From Rotaria socialis (taxonomy: Eukaryota > Rotifera > Eurotatoria > Philodinida > Philodinidae), in NCBI GenBank assembly GCA_905331475.1, contig CAJNYU010002627.1:1770-65769 (forward strand): a DNA stretch of 64,000 nt. The letters are read 5' to 3'. Below the pieces are notes generated by a model. It did not search any database, was not told where the DNA came from, and saw only the letters and a program-made list of their open reading frames with translations. Numbering within the stretch: the stretch's first letter is position 1; each line of letters begins with the position of its first letter. A program made the position numbers and the translations under genes. Below, piece by piece: positions 47,620 through 60,146 of this stretch.

Positions 47620-47729
47620 CAGAGATGGGCAAGTCAAGTCAAGTCTGACTTGACTTGGCTTGACTTGAAATTTTCAGAAACTGACTTGACTTGACTTGAG
47701 TCGAAAAAACGCTGACTTGTCCATCTCTG
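47620..47729. mobile_element. 110-bp motif-iterated element, TGACTTG type, with 8-bp target duplication
   Basis: The ends are CAGAGATGGGCAAGTCA and, inverted, CAGAGATGGACAAGTCA. The interior is almost nothing but TGACTTG/CAAGTCA in both orientations. The octamer TCACACAG flanks both sides exactly (47612-47619 and 47730-47737). An 8-bp duplication points to hAT-type mobilisation. It is nested in the CCGCGG-type element, so it arrived later. Confidence 0.92.
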
Positions 47730-48255
47730 TCACACAGTAATACAAAGAGAAAGCTGAAAAAATTCCTTCACTGTACCGCGGTGTATATTGTCCACCGCGC
47801 GGTGCATCAGATTCAATGAAAACCGCGGTTTCTTTCTTCCTGTACCGTTCTTTGTTGCTATATGTGCAAAGACAAAAATGATGTCATGCGCTAAGATTAT
47901 CGCTCAAGTTCAATAAAATAATCACTAGTATAACCTTGTGAACTATTAGTGTGTGTGCTTTGTGGAAGACTTGAGAGGCGAGCAGCGGTGTCTGGTAGAA
48001 CAGATCGCATATGTAACATGTATTATGACCCCCTCTGAGGGTATTTTTAACACTTTGCCTGTTACTTCCACGAAGTAGCAACTGAACATCCGCGCGAACA
48101 GGAATTTCGGTCGCCATGTGTGCTCGAAAATCTTATAGTGGAGGATGAAAGTGGAAGATTGTTATTAGGTTGCAATTGCTTTAAAACTTTGATAAATATT
48201 AATCGGCAAACACCACGCTTTGTAAGAAGTCGTGACTCTCAGCGGTTTCATTTCA

Positions 48256-48370
48256 CCGCGAAAGTCAGACCGTTTATTCGGTTTTCGGAAACCGGTGCTA
48301 ACCGTCTAATTTTGAAAACCACGGTTATGCAAGTTTTTGAAAAATCTAATAAACGGTCTGACTTTCGCGG
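48256..48370. repeat. 23-bp perfect inverted repeat, 69-base loop
   Basis: The arms CCGCGAAAGTCAGACCGTTT(ATT) at 48256-48278 and 48348-48370 are exact complements. The pair lies inside the right part of the CCGCGG-type element and carries that element's motif at its outer edges. The loop holds further ACCGG/CCGGT and ACCACGGTT variants. Confidence 0.85.
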
Positions 48371-48469
48371 TTTGCTAATACCGTTATGAACCTCGGTATG
48401 AAAACCCTCGCTCTGAAGCGGTTTTCAATGAAAATCTTTTTCGTGGGTTGGCGGTACGGCGGGAAATGA

Positions 48470-48710
48470 CCGGAAAATACGAGAATTCGCTAAAGTGGAA
48501 GCAGTATTCTGGCTAGAAATTCCAGGATTTTTTTCTGGTGGATTCCGGCCAACTTCCAGTACTGTCCAGCAGGAACTGACAATAAATCATCGGAAAGAAC
48601 TCCGAAAAATTTCCGACCGGAATACTGCTTCAACGTTCCAGCGATTTCCCGCATCTTTCCGGCCGGTTCCTACAGTATCCGATGACCGGAACGATCGACC
48701 TGGGATAACA
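48470..48710. mobile_element. motif-iterated element, TTCCGG type, partial ends
   Basis: TTCCGG/CCGGAA variants recur throughout in both orientations, and GAAGCAGTATTC (48497) is mirrored by GAATACTGCTTC (48620). The right end, inverted, reads ATCCCAGGTCGATCG, matching the CCCAGGT ends of the elements at 38.5-40.5 kb. A clear left end was not found, so it may be truncated by the neighbouring CCGCGG element. Confidence 0.6.
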
Positions 48711-49970
48711 ATCGAATATTTCTCAGTATAGTTCTGTTCAGCTATTAGTCTTGTTTCAAAGGCAAGCAAGTGAAGTTCATCAAATAATCCAATATAATGT
48801 CACGAATGAATACTACTGGTCACAGCTCTGCTCACTAATCCATTTCATTTTTGAAGACAAAAAAGCGATGTTCATAAGATTATTGAAGATCTCATTACAA
48901 CTGAATATTTCGCAATACGGTTCTGCTCATTTACTCTGCTCATTTTGATTGAGAATCGGGAACAAAAAGAACAACATAGAGTACTTAGAAATCGAAGATA
49001 TATTTGCCAATGACTTAGTTCACATTAACTCGATATTTAAGATAAAGTGTTGCACGTCGCTTTAGTAATGCAAGAATCTACCTGGTTACATAATGAAGAT
49101 GACCAGAAAGTAAATAATTTTGAAATTCAAGTACGTAATGGAATCAAACAAGCAAATTTAGTATCAACATTTTAAAATTTCGAAGAATGTATAAAAATAC
49201 AAAAGTACGAAGCTGAGAAATAAAATGCTGTTGAGCACAGCAAAAATCTCCGTATTATGAACACTATCGGGATCGTTCACTTTATGGAGGTACTCAACTA
49301 TTTTTTGAAACGCGATCTAAAGGGAGTCTGGGTGGTGATAGGGTAGAAAAACATCTTGATTTCGTTATAATTGTAACAGCACTTTTTCTTGCAAAGTGCG
49401 CTTGTGTCGTGATATCATCACTCTTTACTTCACAGGTGCAGTACTAGAATCATACAGTAAATATATTCACTCTCCGTTTCTAAGCAAAAAACGACAGAGA
49501 ATAGCAAGAAGGCAAAATTAGCTTTTGTGAGGTACGAGAATAATGCCTTATAAAAAATGTGTCAAAACTTTTGAGATATCTCTAAGGTTACCATATTCCC
49601 ACGATTTGGATTTTTGTTTGCTCCTAACTACATTAGTTTATATAAAATATGATTCGATATTCATTTTTTCAACATACAAGAAAAACACTAGACTACCATT
49701 AAACAGACGAATATTAACTTTTTTCAATTCACTTATGTTTATCATTTCCTTTTTCTCTCTCTCTCCTTCTGTTTTTAGATGCATTTGAGCAGCACTTTAA
49801 TTATATTAGTTAACAATACCATTTTCTTTTACACTTTCTTTTTTTTCTAAATTTTGTCTAGTTTCCAAAGAAACACAAAAACCTGTTTCCTAACCAATGA
49901 CAAACATGTTGATATGTAGGAACTTTTATTCTTATTCTTTTTCATTATTACAAGCGTATACATCAGAAAC
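48711..49970. other. intergenic region upstream of DCX-EMAP gene
   Basis: AT-rich without clear coding. T-rich tracts ending in AG near 49778 and 49860 could be acceptors of 5' UTR exons for the gene starting at 49971. Confidence 0.45.
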
Positions 49971-52900
49971 ATGCATGCTGTTCAATATATGCCAAAGTCA
50001 ACAATTGAAATCAGTAAAATCGATGAGAATGATGAACATCAACTTGAATCTCGACCAAGTTTATCAGAACCATGGCATCCAATTCATAGTGATCGACTTC
50101 CAAGTAGTTTTGATGATCGTGCATCGCCAGTAAAAATCTATAACGACGAAGAACGATCACAAGAATCGAAATCTGTCGAAGAACCAGTACAAGAAGTAAA
50201 GCCTGTGGAAAAACTCAAACAAATAACTCGCATATCGAAACCTAAAGATTCAAAAAAATTATCATCATCTACGGCTAGTACAGAGGATGAATCAGCATTA
50301 CTCAAATTGAATTCACTAAGAAAACCATGTTAGTATAGAAATTTTATTTAAATTTCGAGTGAGGCGTACTTAGAAACTATAGCATGTAATTGTCCTCAAT
50401 GATTACATATAACTTAAAATATTCGATCTCTAAGTGGATTCTATTCGATAAAAACAAGTCCGCGACTCGCAGAAAAAAATAATTGTTCTATTTATAAGTC
50501 CGCATAGTTGTTTATTCATTCTGTATTTTAGTATAATTACCATATTGCCATTATTGAAAGGATGCGTTGTCTTCAACAATTAAGAAATAAACGTAAAATA
50601 TAAATTATTTATAGAAAAATAGGAGAACATCTTATAATCGTCGTAATACTATCAAGTTTCAATTGTGCGATCTTAACCGAAACGTAGAGAAGTGAAATTC
50701 AATTCGGATGGACAATAATTATTATTCAATAGATTTCAGTACGAAAAAGAATATTATGTATCGAAATTTTCTATCAGAGACTCTGGTTCAGATAGAATAT
50801 CTTTCTAGTCCTAATGTAAGACTGCTCATAAATCTGTACTTTTCTTCGATACGATTTCGTTGCTAATGATAGAGCATAGCTATATGCATATATTTATGTT
50901 TTTAATTAACATCAGAAATTTTTTCCTATAAAAATAGATATGTAGAACAGAAAAATAAGATACTTTTTGAATGTGTTAGAAAATGCAATCATTGTCTGCG
51001 CAATCATCACGAATGTATCACACCGTTACTAATAAAGACTTCAGCTATGCTAAAAATGATGTGTAATATGAAATCTTCCCTTTGTTTTTGAATAGCTCAA
51101 GCCATATCAACTATTCCTTCGATTGATCGTCGTGGAGTTAAAGGTATTTTACTTCGATTTTTTCGTAATGGTGATGACTATCATCCGGGCACTGTCATAG
51201 CAATAAATGAATTAGAAATAAAATCTTGGGAAGCATTTCTAAATTTTCTTAATCAACATCCAAAACTTATTTTATCATCTGGAGCTATTCAGTATGTTTA
51301 TACTCTTGATGGGCAGCAAATTCGTTCGATGAATAAACTGGAAAATCGTCAATCATATGTTGTTGCAGCAGGACCGTTCACTAAAACAAATTATCGTTCA
51401 ATCAATGACGCATTCAATGATGATTCAAATGGACGTACAAATAAAAGGAATCCAGTTCCAAATTCAACTAAACGATCGTCAGTTGTGACAGAGCGACGTT
51501 CATCAACTATCACTGGCGATCAATTCTATATATTTCCATATTCTTGTTTAGATATGTATGAAATTATGATTTTAAATCGAAATTCAGCTGCTAAATTTGA
51601 TTCATGGCTAAATAAAGAAGTAACAAGTTTACTTTATCATTATATCGATGATGATATTATCACACATTTATTTGCAATAACAAAATCTACGTTTATTGAA
51701 GTAAAGATAATTCATAATAAAATATTTTCTTTATTTTAATATGAATTTCGTTCTATAGATAAAAAGTTTTTCACAATTGTTTAATACATTGAAAATAACC
51801 GATCGATTTATTGGTTGTTCAGAAGCAGAATTTCAGCATTCACAACAAAATTTACCAGCAATCGTAGCTGGTGGTTTCTTTAATAGCACGATATCGCCAA
51901 AGAATCCGCTGAGTGAATTTCAAAGATCAACTCTGAAACAAGGTATTTACTTTTGAAATATTTTCTAAAATTATCTTTGATTAAATTGTTTTAGATGCAA
52001 AATTATCTATCAGTTGGATGTAAGTTAGACATACGTTTTTTCCTAGAAAAATTTTACTTTTTATCTTTTCATTTTTAGTTATGGTTATGATGGCGCCAAA
52101 GAACAAACAAAAACACTTTATAATTTATCGGACAATGAAATACTCTATGTAATCAATGCTGTATGCATTTTATATGAAATTGATTTAAAACAACAACGAT
52201 TTTATACTAAACACAATAATACAATAAATTGGCAAGTGACTGATGCTCGCTGTTTGTATCTGTTCGCGTTGAAATAAATTTTTACCCTTGCTGATATTTT
52301 GTAAATGAAGCTGTGTAGGAGCAAGAAATTTGTTTTAGTTCAAAGTCTACCCAGACAATTTATTATCTAACGGTCTTCCCACTCAAGTAGTAATCGTTTT
52401 CTGGGGTTCATCAACCTTGAATTGTGTATATAAGAAGTAATTTTCATAAAACATTGGAACATCTAACTTTTCTTTATTATTTTTCCTTGTGTAAATGAAT
52501 AATTATTAATAAAAATTTCATTTTTCTCTTAATCTAGTCTTACTACTCATCAATATCATCCGTTAGTTGCCTCAAGTGAAACAATATCATCAAACGATCG
52601 TCTTTATGTTTTAATCCACATTTGGGATCATGTGAAACTTGAAACAATAACTAAATTATGTAAAGAACAATTTGGCTCTGAAATATCTCTTCTATCATTT
52701 TCAACTAAATCAGATGATAATTTCATTCTTATTGTTTCGCGTGATAAACCAGAAATTATTTTGGTTACTGATTGGAAGCATAATGAAATAATCTATAGTA
52801 TTACTGTAACTATCATCTTTGTCTTTTCGTTAAAACAGTAGATATCGTTTTCTTTGCCTGCTATTTAGAGTAAATCTGATAAAATACTTTCGACTTATTT

Positions 52901-55545
52901 TGCTTTTAATACAAACCAATGGATAACATGTATAAGTCAACAATATTTAACATTTTATCGTATCGATTGGAATTCAAAGCCCCTGAAAATTGCAGAAGAA
53001 CAAGAATCAAACGTTCAAGTAAGAGTAGCTATATTTGAAAATGACTATGATCAATTTTCTTATGATTTTCGTATATTAGAATATTTATACGGGTGCAATT
53101 GCATTTTTTAATGCCAGTAAAAGCCTGATTGTCGGTGATAAAGTTGGAAGTGCACATATCTGGTGTTTAACCGATAATAAACCGAGATTATCAGCTGTGA
53201 AAAAAAGTATTATAGAGGTAAATATTATTCATAAACAGAATATATTCAGACAAAAACAACATACACAATTTTTATTTCGTTAATAGAACGATGTGACGAT
53301 GATTGTATTTATCAATGAAGAATCTTTTCTTCTTGCCAATGGACAAAACCAAATGAAACTTTGGCATGTCAGGTCAAATGCTATTGCAGATATATCAGTA
53401 AAGATTCAATGCAGGAAAATACGAACATATTTTCTTTCTTGTTATTAGTTGGATGATATTTATGGTTCAATTCAATCGATATGTTCGATTCATCAAGGAT
53501 TAGTCATTGGAACAAAATCAAATTATATTCTTTTAAAAGAATTCAATCGAAACTTTATTGATATTTTAATGCAAGTATGTATTTTAAATGAAAATTAAAT
53601 TTCAAACAAAAAAAAAACAATTATTTCATATAGGGGCATACAGGTCCATCGGCATATATCTGTTCGAATAAAAATACTGATTCTTTCTTTTTTACAAGTT
53701 CTGATCGATATCTATATAAATGGAATACTCGAACAAAGTTAGTTGAATGGTCAATTAGGTCTCCGGTAGGGAACACAGAAAAAAAAATATTATTCATAGA
53801 AATTCATTTTTTCTATTTCAGCAATTAATTTCATGCGTGGCTTTACATCCTCAAAGAAACATAATTATTCTTGGTACTGAAGCAAGCAAACTACTTATCT
53901 ATGATACTTTATCATCATGCTATATAACAACAATTCTGTTAAGGATTAATACCGGAGTGAAAGCAGTGCGATTTTCACCAGGTTTTATTCTATGACAAGA
54001 TTCGATAAGATCATATGTTTGTTAAATTTAGATGGTGGAGATTTAGCAGTTGGATTAAAAAATGGAATGATATGTTTATTTGAAGTATTAGGCAATGGAG
54101 AGTTTAATTTGCGAACTAACGGAAATTTTCAGGTATAGAATGAATACATATTTCAAGTTTTTTTCCTGACGATACACGATTCTTACAGAATAATAATCTA
54201 CCAGTCATTGATATGATATGGTCAGTTGACTCAAGTTATCTTCTTGCAATTTATAATGGTGACAATTATAACGTTTGTGCGTAATGAATAAATTTGATTT
54301 GAGAGAAACGTTTTATAATTATGATTATAGGGTCAATGCCATCGTTTGATGTTGTACGTGAACAAAATATTAAAAATATCTCATGGCATCAAATGACAAA
54401 TCCAATGGTGTGTAATCTAATTGGTATGATAGAAATTTTCAAGTCACTGAGAAATAAATTTTCGTAGTGTTGAATCCACAAACCTATTGAATGAGATAAA
54501 AACTTGTGTGTATTGTACTATAATCAACCATCATAGAATACCTATCAACTGAGTGGCCGTGCATTTTAAAAAGAATAAAAACATTGCAGCACTTCATGAT
54601 TTACATTTGATGAAAAGAATTGAAAACAAGAAAAACGACTACGCTGTGAAGCTCTAAAACAACTACAAGAAGAAAGACATTACTAGCTAAGTAAAAACAT
54701 GTGCAAAAGCTACATCATGCAGATGAAATGTCAACTACTTTCATATTCAAAACATAACTTATGCATTTTAGTGTTGTTTTTCACAACAAAATATACTATT
54801 AATTATGAAGGACTTATAAAGATTTGGTTGGCTTAAGTAATCGAAACTTTCAAAAGGCAGCACTTCAGAAGAAGAAAAAATAAACAAGTTGTTATTCATA
54901 TACTCAATTTCAAAAAACAATCTAGAAAACGCCTTATTCCCACTTTTGTGTCTCATTCATTTGAAAGAATTAATCATTTCTCAATGAAAGGGTGATTAAC
55001 GTTCATATTTAGAATATAGAAAAATTAAAATGTAAAGCACTAGCTGACGGGGAAAAAATTCTTTTGAACGTTATTGTTCTTTTATATTTTTGGTGTCGCT
55101 TCTAGAATTTTTTGCTTTTAACTCTATGAAATGCAATGCTTTCTTCGTGATGGAAAAAAAGTTGCCAGCTCGAACCTGAAAAAAGAGACGGAAATAATCC
55201 GTCGGCGATTGCGTCCGAACTATCGATTATTATTTTCTTGTTTAGACAAATCAATAGTGGAAATGTGTACATCGGCAATCGTTTTATCATCTAATCTCGT
55301 CATTTGTGCCGGTAAAGATGGTCAAATTCGTTTATTTCAAAGTTCTAATAAAGTAAGAAAAAATGAAGATTCTTATCCAAGATTAGTTTTATTTGATTTT
55401 CATTTCATAGCGTAACATTCGAACATTACAAGTTGGCCTTGGTTCAATTCAATCTATGATACCATCGACCGGCAGTAACAGTTATCTCTTGTCAATCAAT
55501 AATAATCCGGCTATTGTTGAAATTCAAGTCAATATTGAATCGTAA
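49971..55545 (+). CDS. doublecortin-domain EMAP-like WD40 microtubule protein
   Basis: More than a dozen exons. Exon 1 is acidic and disordered (residues 1-120). After a roughly 770-base intron a doublecortin (DCX) domain follows: VKGILLRFFRNGDDYHPGTV, LNQHPKLILSSGAIQYVYTL, DGQQIRSMNKL, SYVVAAGPF. After a linker, at about 52080, comes a HELP-like motif of the EML/EMAP family (YGYDGAKEQTKTLYNL, DNEILYVINAVCILYEID). The rest is a long series of WD40/beta-propeller segments ending NNPAIVEIQVNIES. DCX plus HELP plus WD40 is the layout of insect DCX-EMAP, a microtubule-binding protein of ciliated sensory cells; human EMLs lack the DCX domain. The C-terminal exons (55130 onward) lie after a gap of about 700 bases without coding character, which is taken as a long intron. 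A split into two genes there cannot be excluded. No stop or frameshift was found in the exons examined. Confidence 0.8.
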
Positions 55546-56223
55546 TGACTAGTTGCAAATTCACTACCGCTTATTTTCTCGCCTATTACTCAATTAAAGA
55601 CTTTTTATTGATGAGCTTTGTCAAAATAAAATGAATGGGAAACTGCATCAGAAAATAAAAACACTCAAAAAAAATATGTGTTCATATGGAACAAAAGGTG
55701 TGAAAAAGGCAATCGTAGATAAAATAATATTATTCTCTTTTAATTAATTATAAGTTGAGCTTGGTTCCATAACTATTTTTTGATTATGCGAAATCACCGA
55801 GACTGGAAGATGATAAATCAGAACAAACCGGCAAACCGCGTGTTGTATCACCGAACGTTTGTCCAACACGATATTTACGTTCTTGAAATTACATCAAAAG
55901 AAATTATATATAATAAACCTCTTTTTTCTTTTGTTTTTCTATTAGAAAACTTACGAGGTAAATAACCCGTATATTTCGGAACCATTCCGGTTGGATTGTA
56001 GATTTTAAAAGATGAACTTGATTTTGGACGCGTTTGTGTAAAATCAATTAAACTTCTTGTATAGCTAAAATTAGAATAAATGTTAGATATGCTTCGAATG
56101 CTTTAAAGAAAACGAGCAAAGAAAAGTTTTGTTTTCTATCCGAAAAGCAAAGCATTACTAGGCGTAAATAACCTGTCTAGAATGAGAGGAATACTGTATG
56201 AATGAAAAGCGTTAGTAAATGAT
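55546..56223. other. convergent 3' intergenic region
   Basis: 3' flanks of the DCX-EMAP gene (plus) and the FAM166-like gene (minus). No coding region is recognised. Confidence 0.6.
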
Positions 56224-57527
56224 TTACTCTGGCCGAGTAGCATAATTTGGTGATAATGATTGATTATCAACAATTGTAGGAAAATTTGTCGTCGAATTTG
56301 TTGTTTCAACTGCAAAACGATGCAAAGATTTTTTTGTTGCCTCATGATAACGTGAGCCAAGACCGACTCCTATTGGAACCATACGAGGAACATAACCATA
56401 ATAGCCAGGCATAGGTGGTTCGACAAAGGGTCGGCGATCCTCTATAATTATATTCAAAAATTGTCTTCATTGAAAAAACTCTCTTTACAGACCTTGTTGA
56501 GAAATTTCATTTGGATGATATGCTCGATGATAATCAAGAAAATGTTTCACAACTGTACCACTGTTTAAACTGCGTGTTTTTGGATAAGCACTCACAGTAC
56601 GTTGTAATTCTTGAATTTGTTGTCTTCCTCTTGCATATGCAGCTTGTGTTCCGGTTACACATGCATCGGTTTCAATACGATATCGATTACCGTGTTGATA
56701 TTTTCGTTGAGGTACATAACCTAATTTTCGATCCATATTTAACTATAGACAAAAATGAGGTTTTCTTCTTTTTATTCCATTACCTGTATAACCTGGAATT
56801 AATCCATCAGGAAAGTCTCGTGTTACATATGGATCAGGTTGATCATATTTAACAATAGCATCTGATTTTGAACGTTTAATTAAATGAGGAAATTCTTTGG
56901 ATAAAATATGTGTTTCTTCTCCGTATGTATGGCCTTGACGAAATCGTAATTGATGAATGTGACCTGTATATCTATATGATAAATAAATAAAATAGCTTTT
57001 CAATACATGATTTTATTTTTATAGCTTTTAAAATATTCTTTTCAGTCATTTGTCTGTCTTCTCCCTGTTGTTTCAATCATTAGCATGAAGCATTACAAGT
57101 TTAACAAAAAAAAAATAGAATTATTTCATTCGATTTCATCTTAAGCTGGTCAAATATGAATGAATTAAAGAAATCATACAAAAACAATAAAGAGCAAATC
57201 GTTTAAATTTTTGTTAATAAAAATACAAAATTCCACCAGAAAATTTAGCTTTTCGATCAATTAATATAGACAAAAACTTAGTTAATCTCGGATCGATAAT
57301 TCTCATTATTAGCAACCATGTAATACTTTAGAAACTTCATCTCTGCTTCGTGGAGATAGAGCAACTCATTGTTGTCTCATAAACGATGATCGCTTACACT
57401 TCATGTTCATATCGTAGTTTTCAAACGTGAAAAATGATTACTTTGGAATTTCCGAGCCATCTTTGAGATTAGCGAATTGCTGGCAAGCTTCAAGGGTTGG
57501 TCCACCACCGAATTCGACTGTTGTCAT
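56224..57527 (-). CDS. FAM166/CIMIP2-like ciliary microtubule inner protein
   Basis: Four exons (57527-57442, 56971-56784, 56720-56493, 56441-56224) with matching phases give about 239 residues. It starts MTTVEFGGGPT and has repeated PxYTGxxxxxRFxxGxTYG-type units: IPKYTGHIHQLRFRQGHTYG, IPGYTGYVPQRKYQHGNRY and MPGYYGYVPRMVPIGVGLGSRY. Such GYxG(Y/F)xP repeats characterise the FAM166/CIMIP2 family, whose members line the lumen of ciliary doublet microtubules. The third exon uses the acceptor AAATTAG, which gives a 63-base intron; the more upstream TATAG acceptor would shift the frame. An intact, small ciliary gene is consistent with the ciliated corona of rotifers. Confidence 0.75.
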
Positions 57528-57873
57528 TTCTCCTGTTTGAGAAGAAAAGAACGAGCAATTGCAGTAGTAACGAATTGTTTAATATGTCATTTACTTCATA
57601 AACTGTTCTCGATCACTTGACGACGACCTCTACAGTTTATACATTATAAGATGGATAAGCAAATATAATCTATTCTGAAAAATAAAATATATTGAGAAAA
57701 TAAATATTTATTTCAAAAGCAATGAATTTATAATAATAATATCAATTCATTATTTAAACAATAAAATGAAAGACTTACACGTGATTGGTTAACTATTAAA
57801 TATGCTTTGTTTATTCAGCTCTTTTTCTTTTGACACTGAACAAACTTAGCATTATCCGCCTCAACGTATCCGA
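57528..57873. promoter_or_regulatory. divergent promoter between CIMIP2-like and PWWP genes
   Basis: The two genes start 346 bases apart on opposite strands, so both promoters lie here. The sequence is AT-rich and no factor site is claimed. Confidence 0.4.
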
Positions 57874-60146
57874 ATGAGCACAGAAGTAGTCTCTACGTCA
57901 ATATCTCCTGTTAAAGGTATACCTGTACTAATTTTTGAACTGGCTAAGATTATCTTACACATCATTTATTATATCTAGAACATACTGAAACGGTTACTAA
58001 AATGGATACATCAATAAATGATGTCGAACCACCAAATCACGAAGAAACAGCAATAAATGGTGGCGAAGAAGAGGCACCAACAGAAACAAAAACAGGCAAA
58101 CGAAAACGTTCAACCAAAAAGTCTGCTGAAACGGATGAAAGTTCTACACCAAATTCTCGTCCAAGACGTACACTACCAAAACGTAAATCAGATTTCCTTA
58201 ACTCGTAAAATATGCATGTTAGATATTTAGGTGAAGAACCAACGACAACGAATGTGAATGGTAGTGCTAAAGCAATTAAAACTAAAGTACAACGTAGTTC
58301 AGCAGAGCAAGCAGCTGCTGATGCAGATGATGAACAAGAACGTGATAAAAATATTCCCATACTTCACGATGTTGCTGATGTTGTTTGGGTTAAAATTGGT
58401 GGGCATCCATGGTAATTGTATATATTCTTTCGCGCTGAAAAAGATGTCATTTTTCAAAATTCAGGTGGCCAAGTCTTATCATTCGCGATCCAAATGATGC
58501 AACGCGATGCTTTACTAAAGTATCCGGTGAGTGATAATAAAAGCGAAATTGAATATAAAAAATAATTAAGAATAATTTATATCATAGGTAGTGCACGTGC
58601 AAAACGAATGTATTTCGTTGTTTTCTATGGTTCAACAGCTGATTTTGCATGGGTTCCTGATGCAGCTATAATACCTTATCAAGGTGTTGAAGCTTTTACT
58701 AAATATGCGCAAGAAATTGTTGATAAAGTAATTAAGAGGAAATTTTTGAAATCGTTTTTACATCAATGTTTAATAGGCTCAAACAAAATCTCAAAAAGAA
58801 CAATTAACAGAACGATTTCAATTGAAAGTTACTATTGGTCGTCGTGAAGATTGGGAAATGGCTGTACGCGAAGCTGATGAAACAATTAAACAAACAAGTG
58901 AAACACGTCTAGAAGGAATTGAACCAAAACTTCAATTTTATACATCAAAAATCAGTATGAATCATTTATCGCAAGAGAACTTTTGTAGAACATGTGTTTT
59001 TGTTTAGCTACATCAAAAACTCAACCTGGTCGCAAACCAAAAGGATCAATGGCAAAATCAGATGATGCTTCTGAATCATCAAATGCACCGACATCATCGA
59101 TCGATGTTACTGATCGGTCATTACTTGCGGAAAAAACTTTCGAATTCAAATCTGAGGATGAATCATCAAGTGATACAACACCTGTCCGTAAGACACCATC
59201 AGTTAAAATAAAACTTAAAAAGCAAACATCCCATGATGCTGATTTTACAACAACACCGCCAGCTAAACGTCGCAATGCACGCAATTCAAATGCACCAAAA
59301 GATAGTGCAGCTAATGGCTCATCGATTTCATATCAACAACGAACACCGACCAATACTACTGAAGCAGCGCCCACCAATGGAAATAGTACAGGAAAGAAAC
59401 GAGGACGACCACGTCTTAGTAAACCATCGGTTATAACAAATGGTGATGCTGAAAAAACCGAATCAAATGCGGATACTACACCGATTCCAACCAAATCGAC
59501 GACAGCAAAACCATCTATTACAAAACCACAGGCATTTCGAAATACGGTAAAGCAAAATTGACGAAATTTGTGCTTTCGAAGAGCAAATATCCTCTGATAA
59601 ATATATATATATATATATATTTACTTTTTGTAGTCGAACCCCGTATCATCATTAAATACTATTCTTGTTGGGCAACATCATCGTTTTGATACACGTATTG
59701 GTTTTCTTTCACCTTATGAAGAACAAGAAATATTCGATACAATCGATCGTATACGTTCAATAAAAACATTCGAAGAAGCTGAACAAATAGCTAAACAACG
59801 TTTTGAACATATATTATGTTTGAATCTCAATAAAACACATGTTGATATTCCACAAGAATGTAAGTTGTCAGAAAACAATTCATATCCTTCTTAACTATTT
59901 TCGGTCGAATTTTTAGGGTTTTACTCATTTTTGTTCGCTCATCCAATCTTAATTGTTAAAAATCCACATTGGTTCGATGATAAGAAAACATCAGATTCAT
60001 TGATTGACAATGACTTATTGAATGATGTCAATCGTACTCAATCGTCGAGCAGTCTACAAGTATTAAAACATCAACTACTGATCTTATCAAAATTATATCA
60101 CAATGAATTACAAGTTCGTCAACCGGGCGTTCATGCAAATAAATAA
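57874..60146 (+). CDS. PWWP-domain chromatin protein with AT-hook
   Basis: Short first exon (MSTEVVSTSISPVK), then an acidic/basic disordered segment with TGKRKRSTKKS and RPRRTLPKRKSDF. A PWWP domain follows: VADVVWVKIGGHPWWPSLII (the WW pair is split by an intron), FTKVSGSARAKRMYFVVFYG, DFAWVPDAAIIPYQG. PWWP domains bind H3K36-methylated nucleosomes and DNA. After a helical part (LTERFQLKVTIGRREDWEMA) there is a Ser/Thr-rich region with an AT-hook (KKRGRPRLSKP) and a conserved-looking C-terminal part (LVGQHHRFDTRIGFLSPYEE, ILIVKNPHWFDD). No specific orthologue is named. An in-frame TAA at 58206-58208, between the basic segment and the PWWP domain, interrupts an otherwise open exon. It could be a sequence error, a nonsense mutation, or part of a very small intron. 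Confidence 0.72.

Larger units (their letters stand above)
46923..48448. mobile_element. large motif-iterated element, CCGCGG type
   Basis: The ends are ACCCACGTAAAAATAATTC and, inverted, ACCCACGAAAAAGATTTTC. CCGCGGT/ACCGCGG and variants recur in both orientations for about 300 bases at the left end and again at 47775-47845 and 48230-48430 on the right. The middle contains non-repetitive sequence and a nested 110-base element at 47620. No credible protein is encoded; small frames inside are by-products. Confidence 0.75.

Noticed and set aside
47884-48389. Two frames of 77 and 89 codons
   Set aside because: They overlap the CCGCGG-type element and its perfect inverted repeat; the translated sequence follows the motif, not a protein family.
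36240-48710. CRISPR-like array
   Set aside because: Repeats are degenerate, in both orientations and without regular spacers; the genome is eukaryotic.
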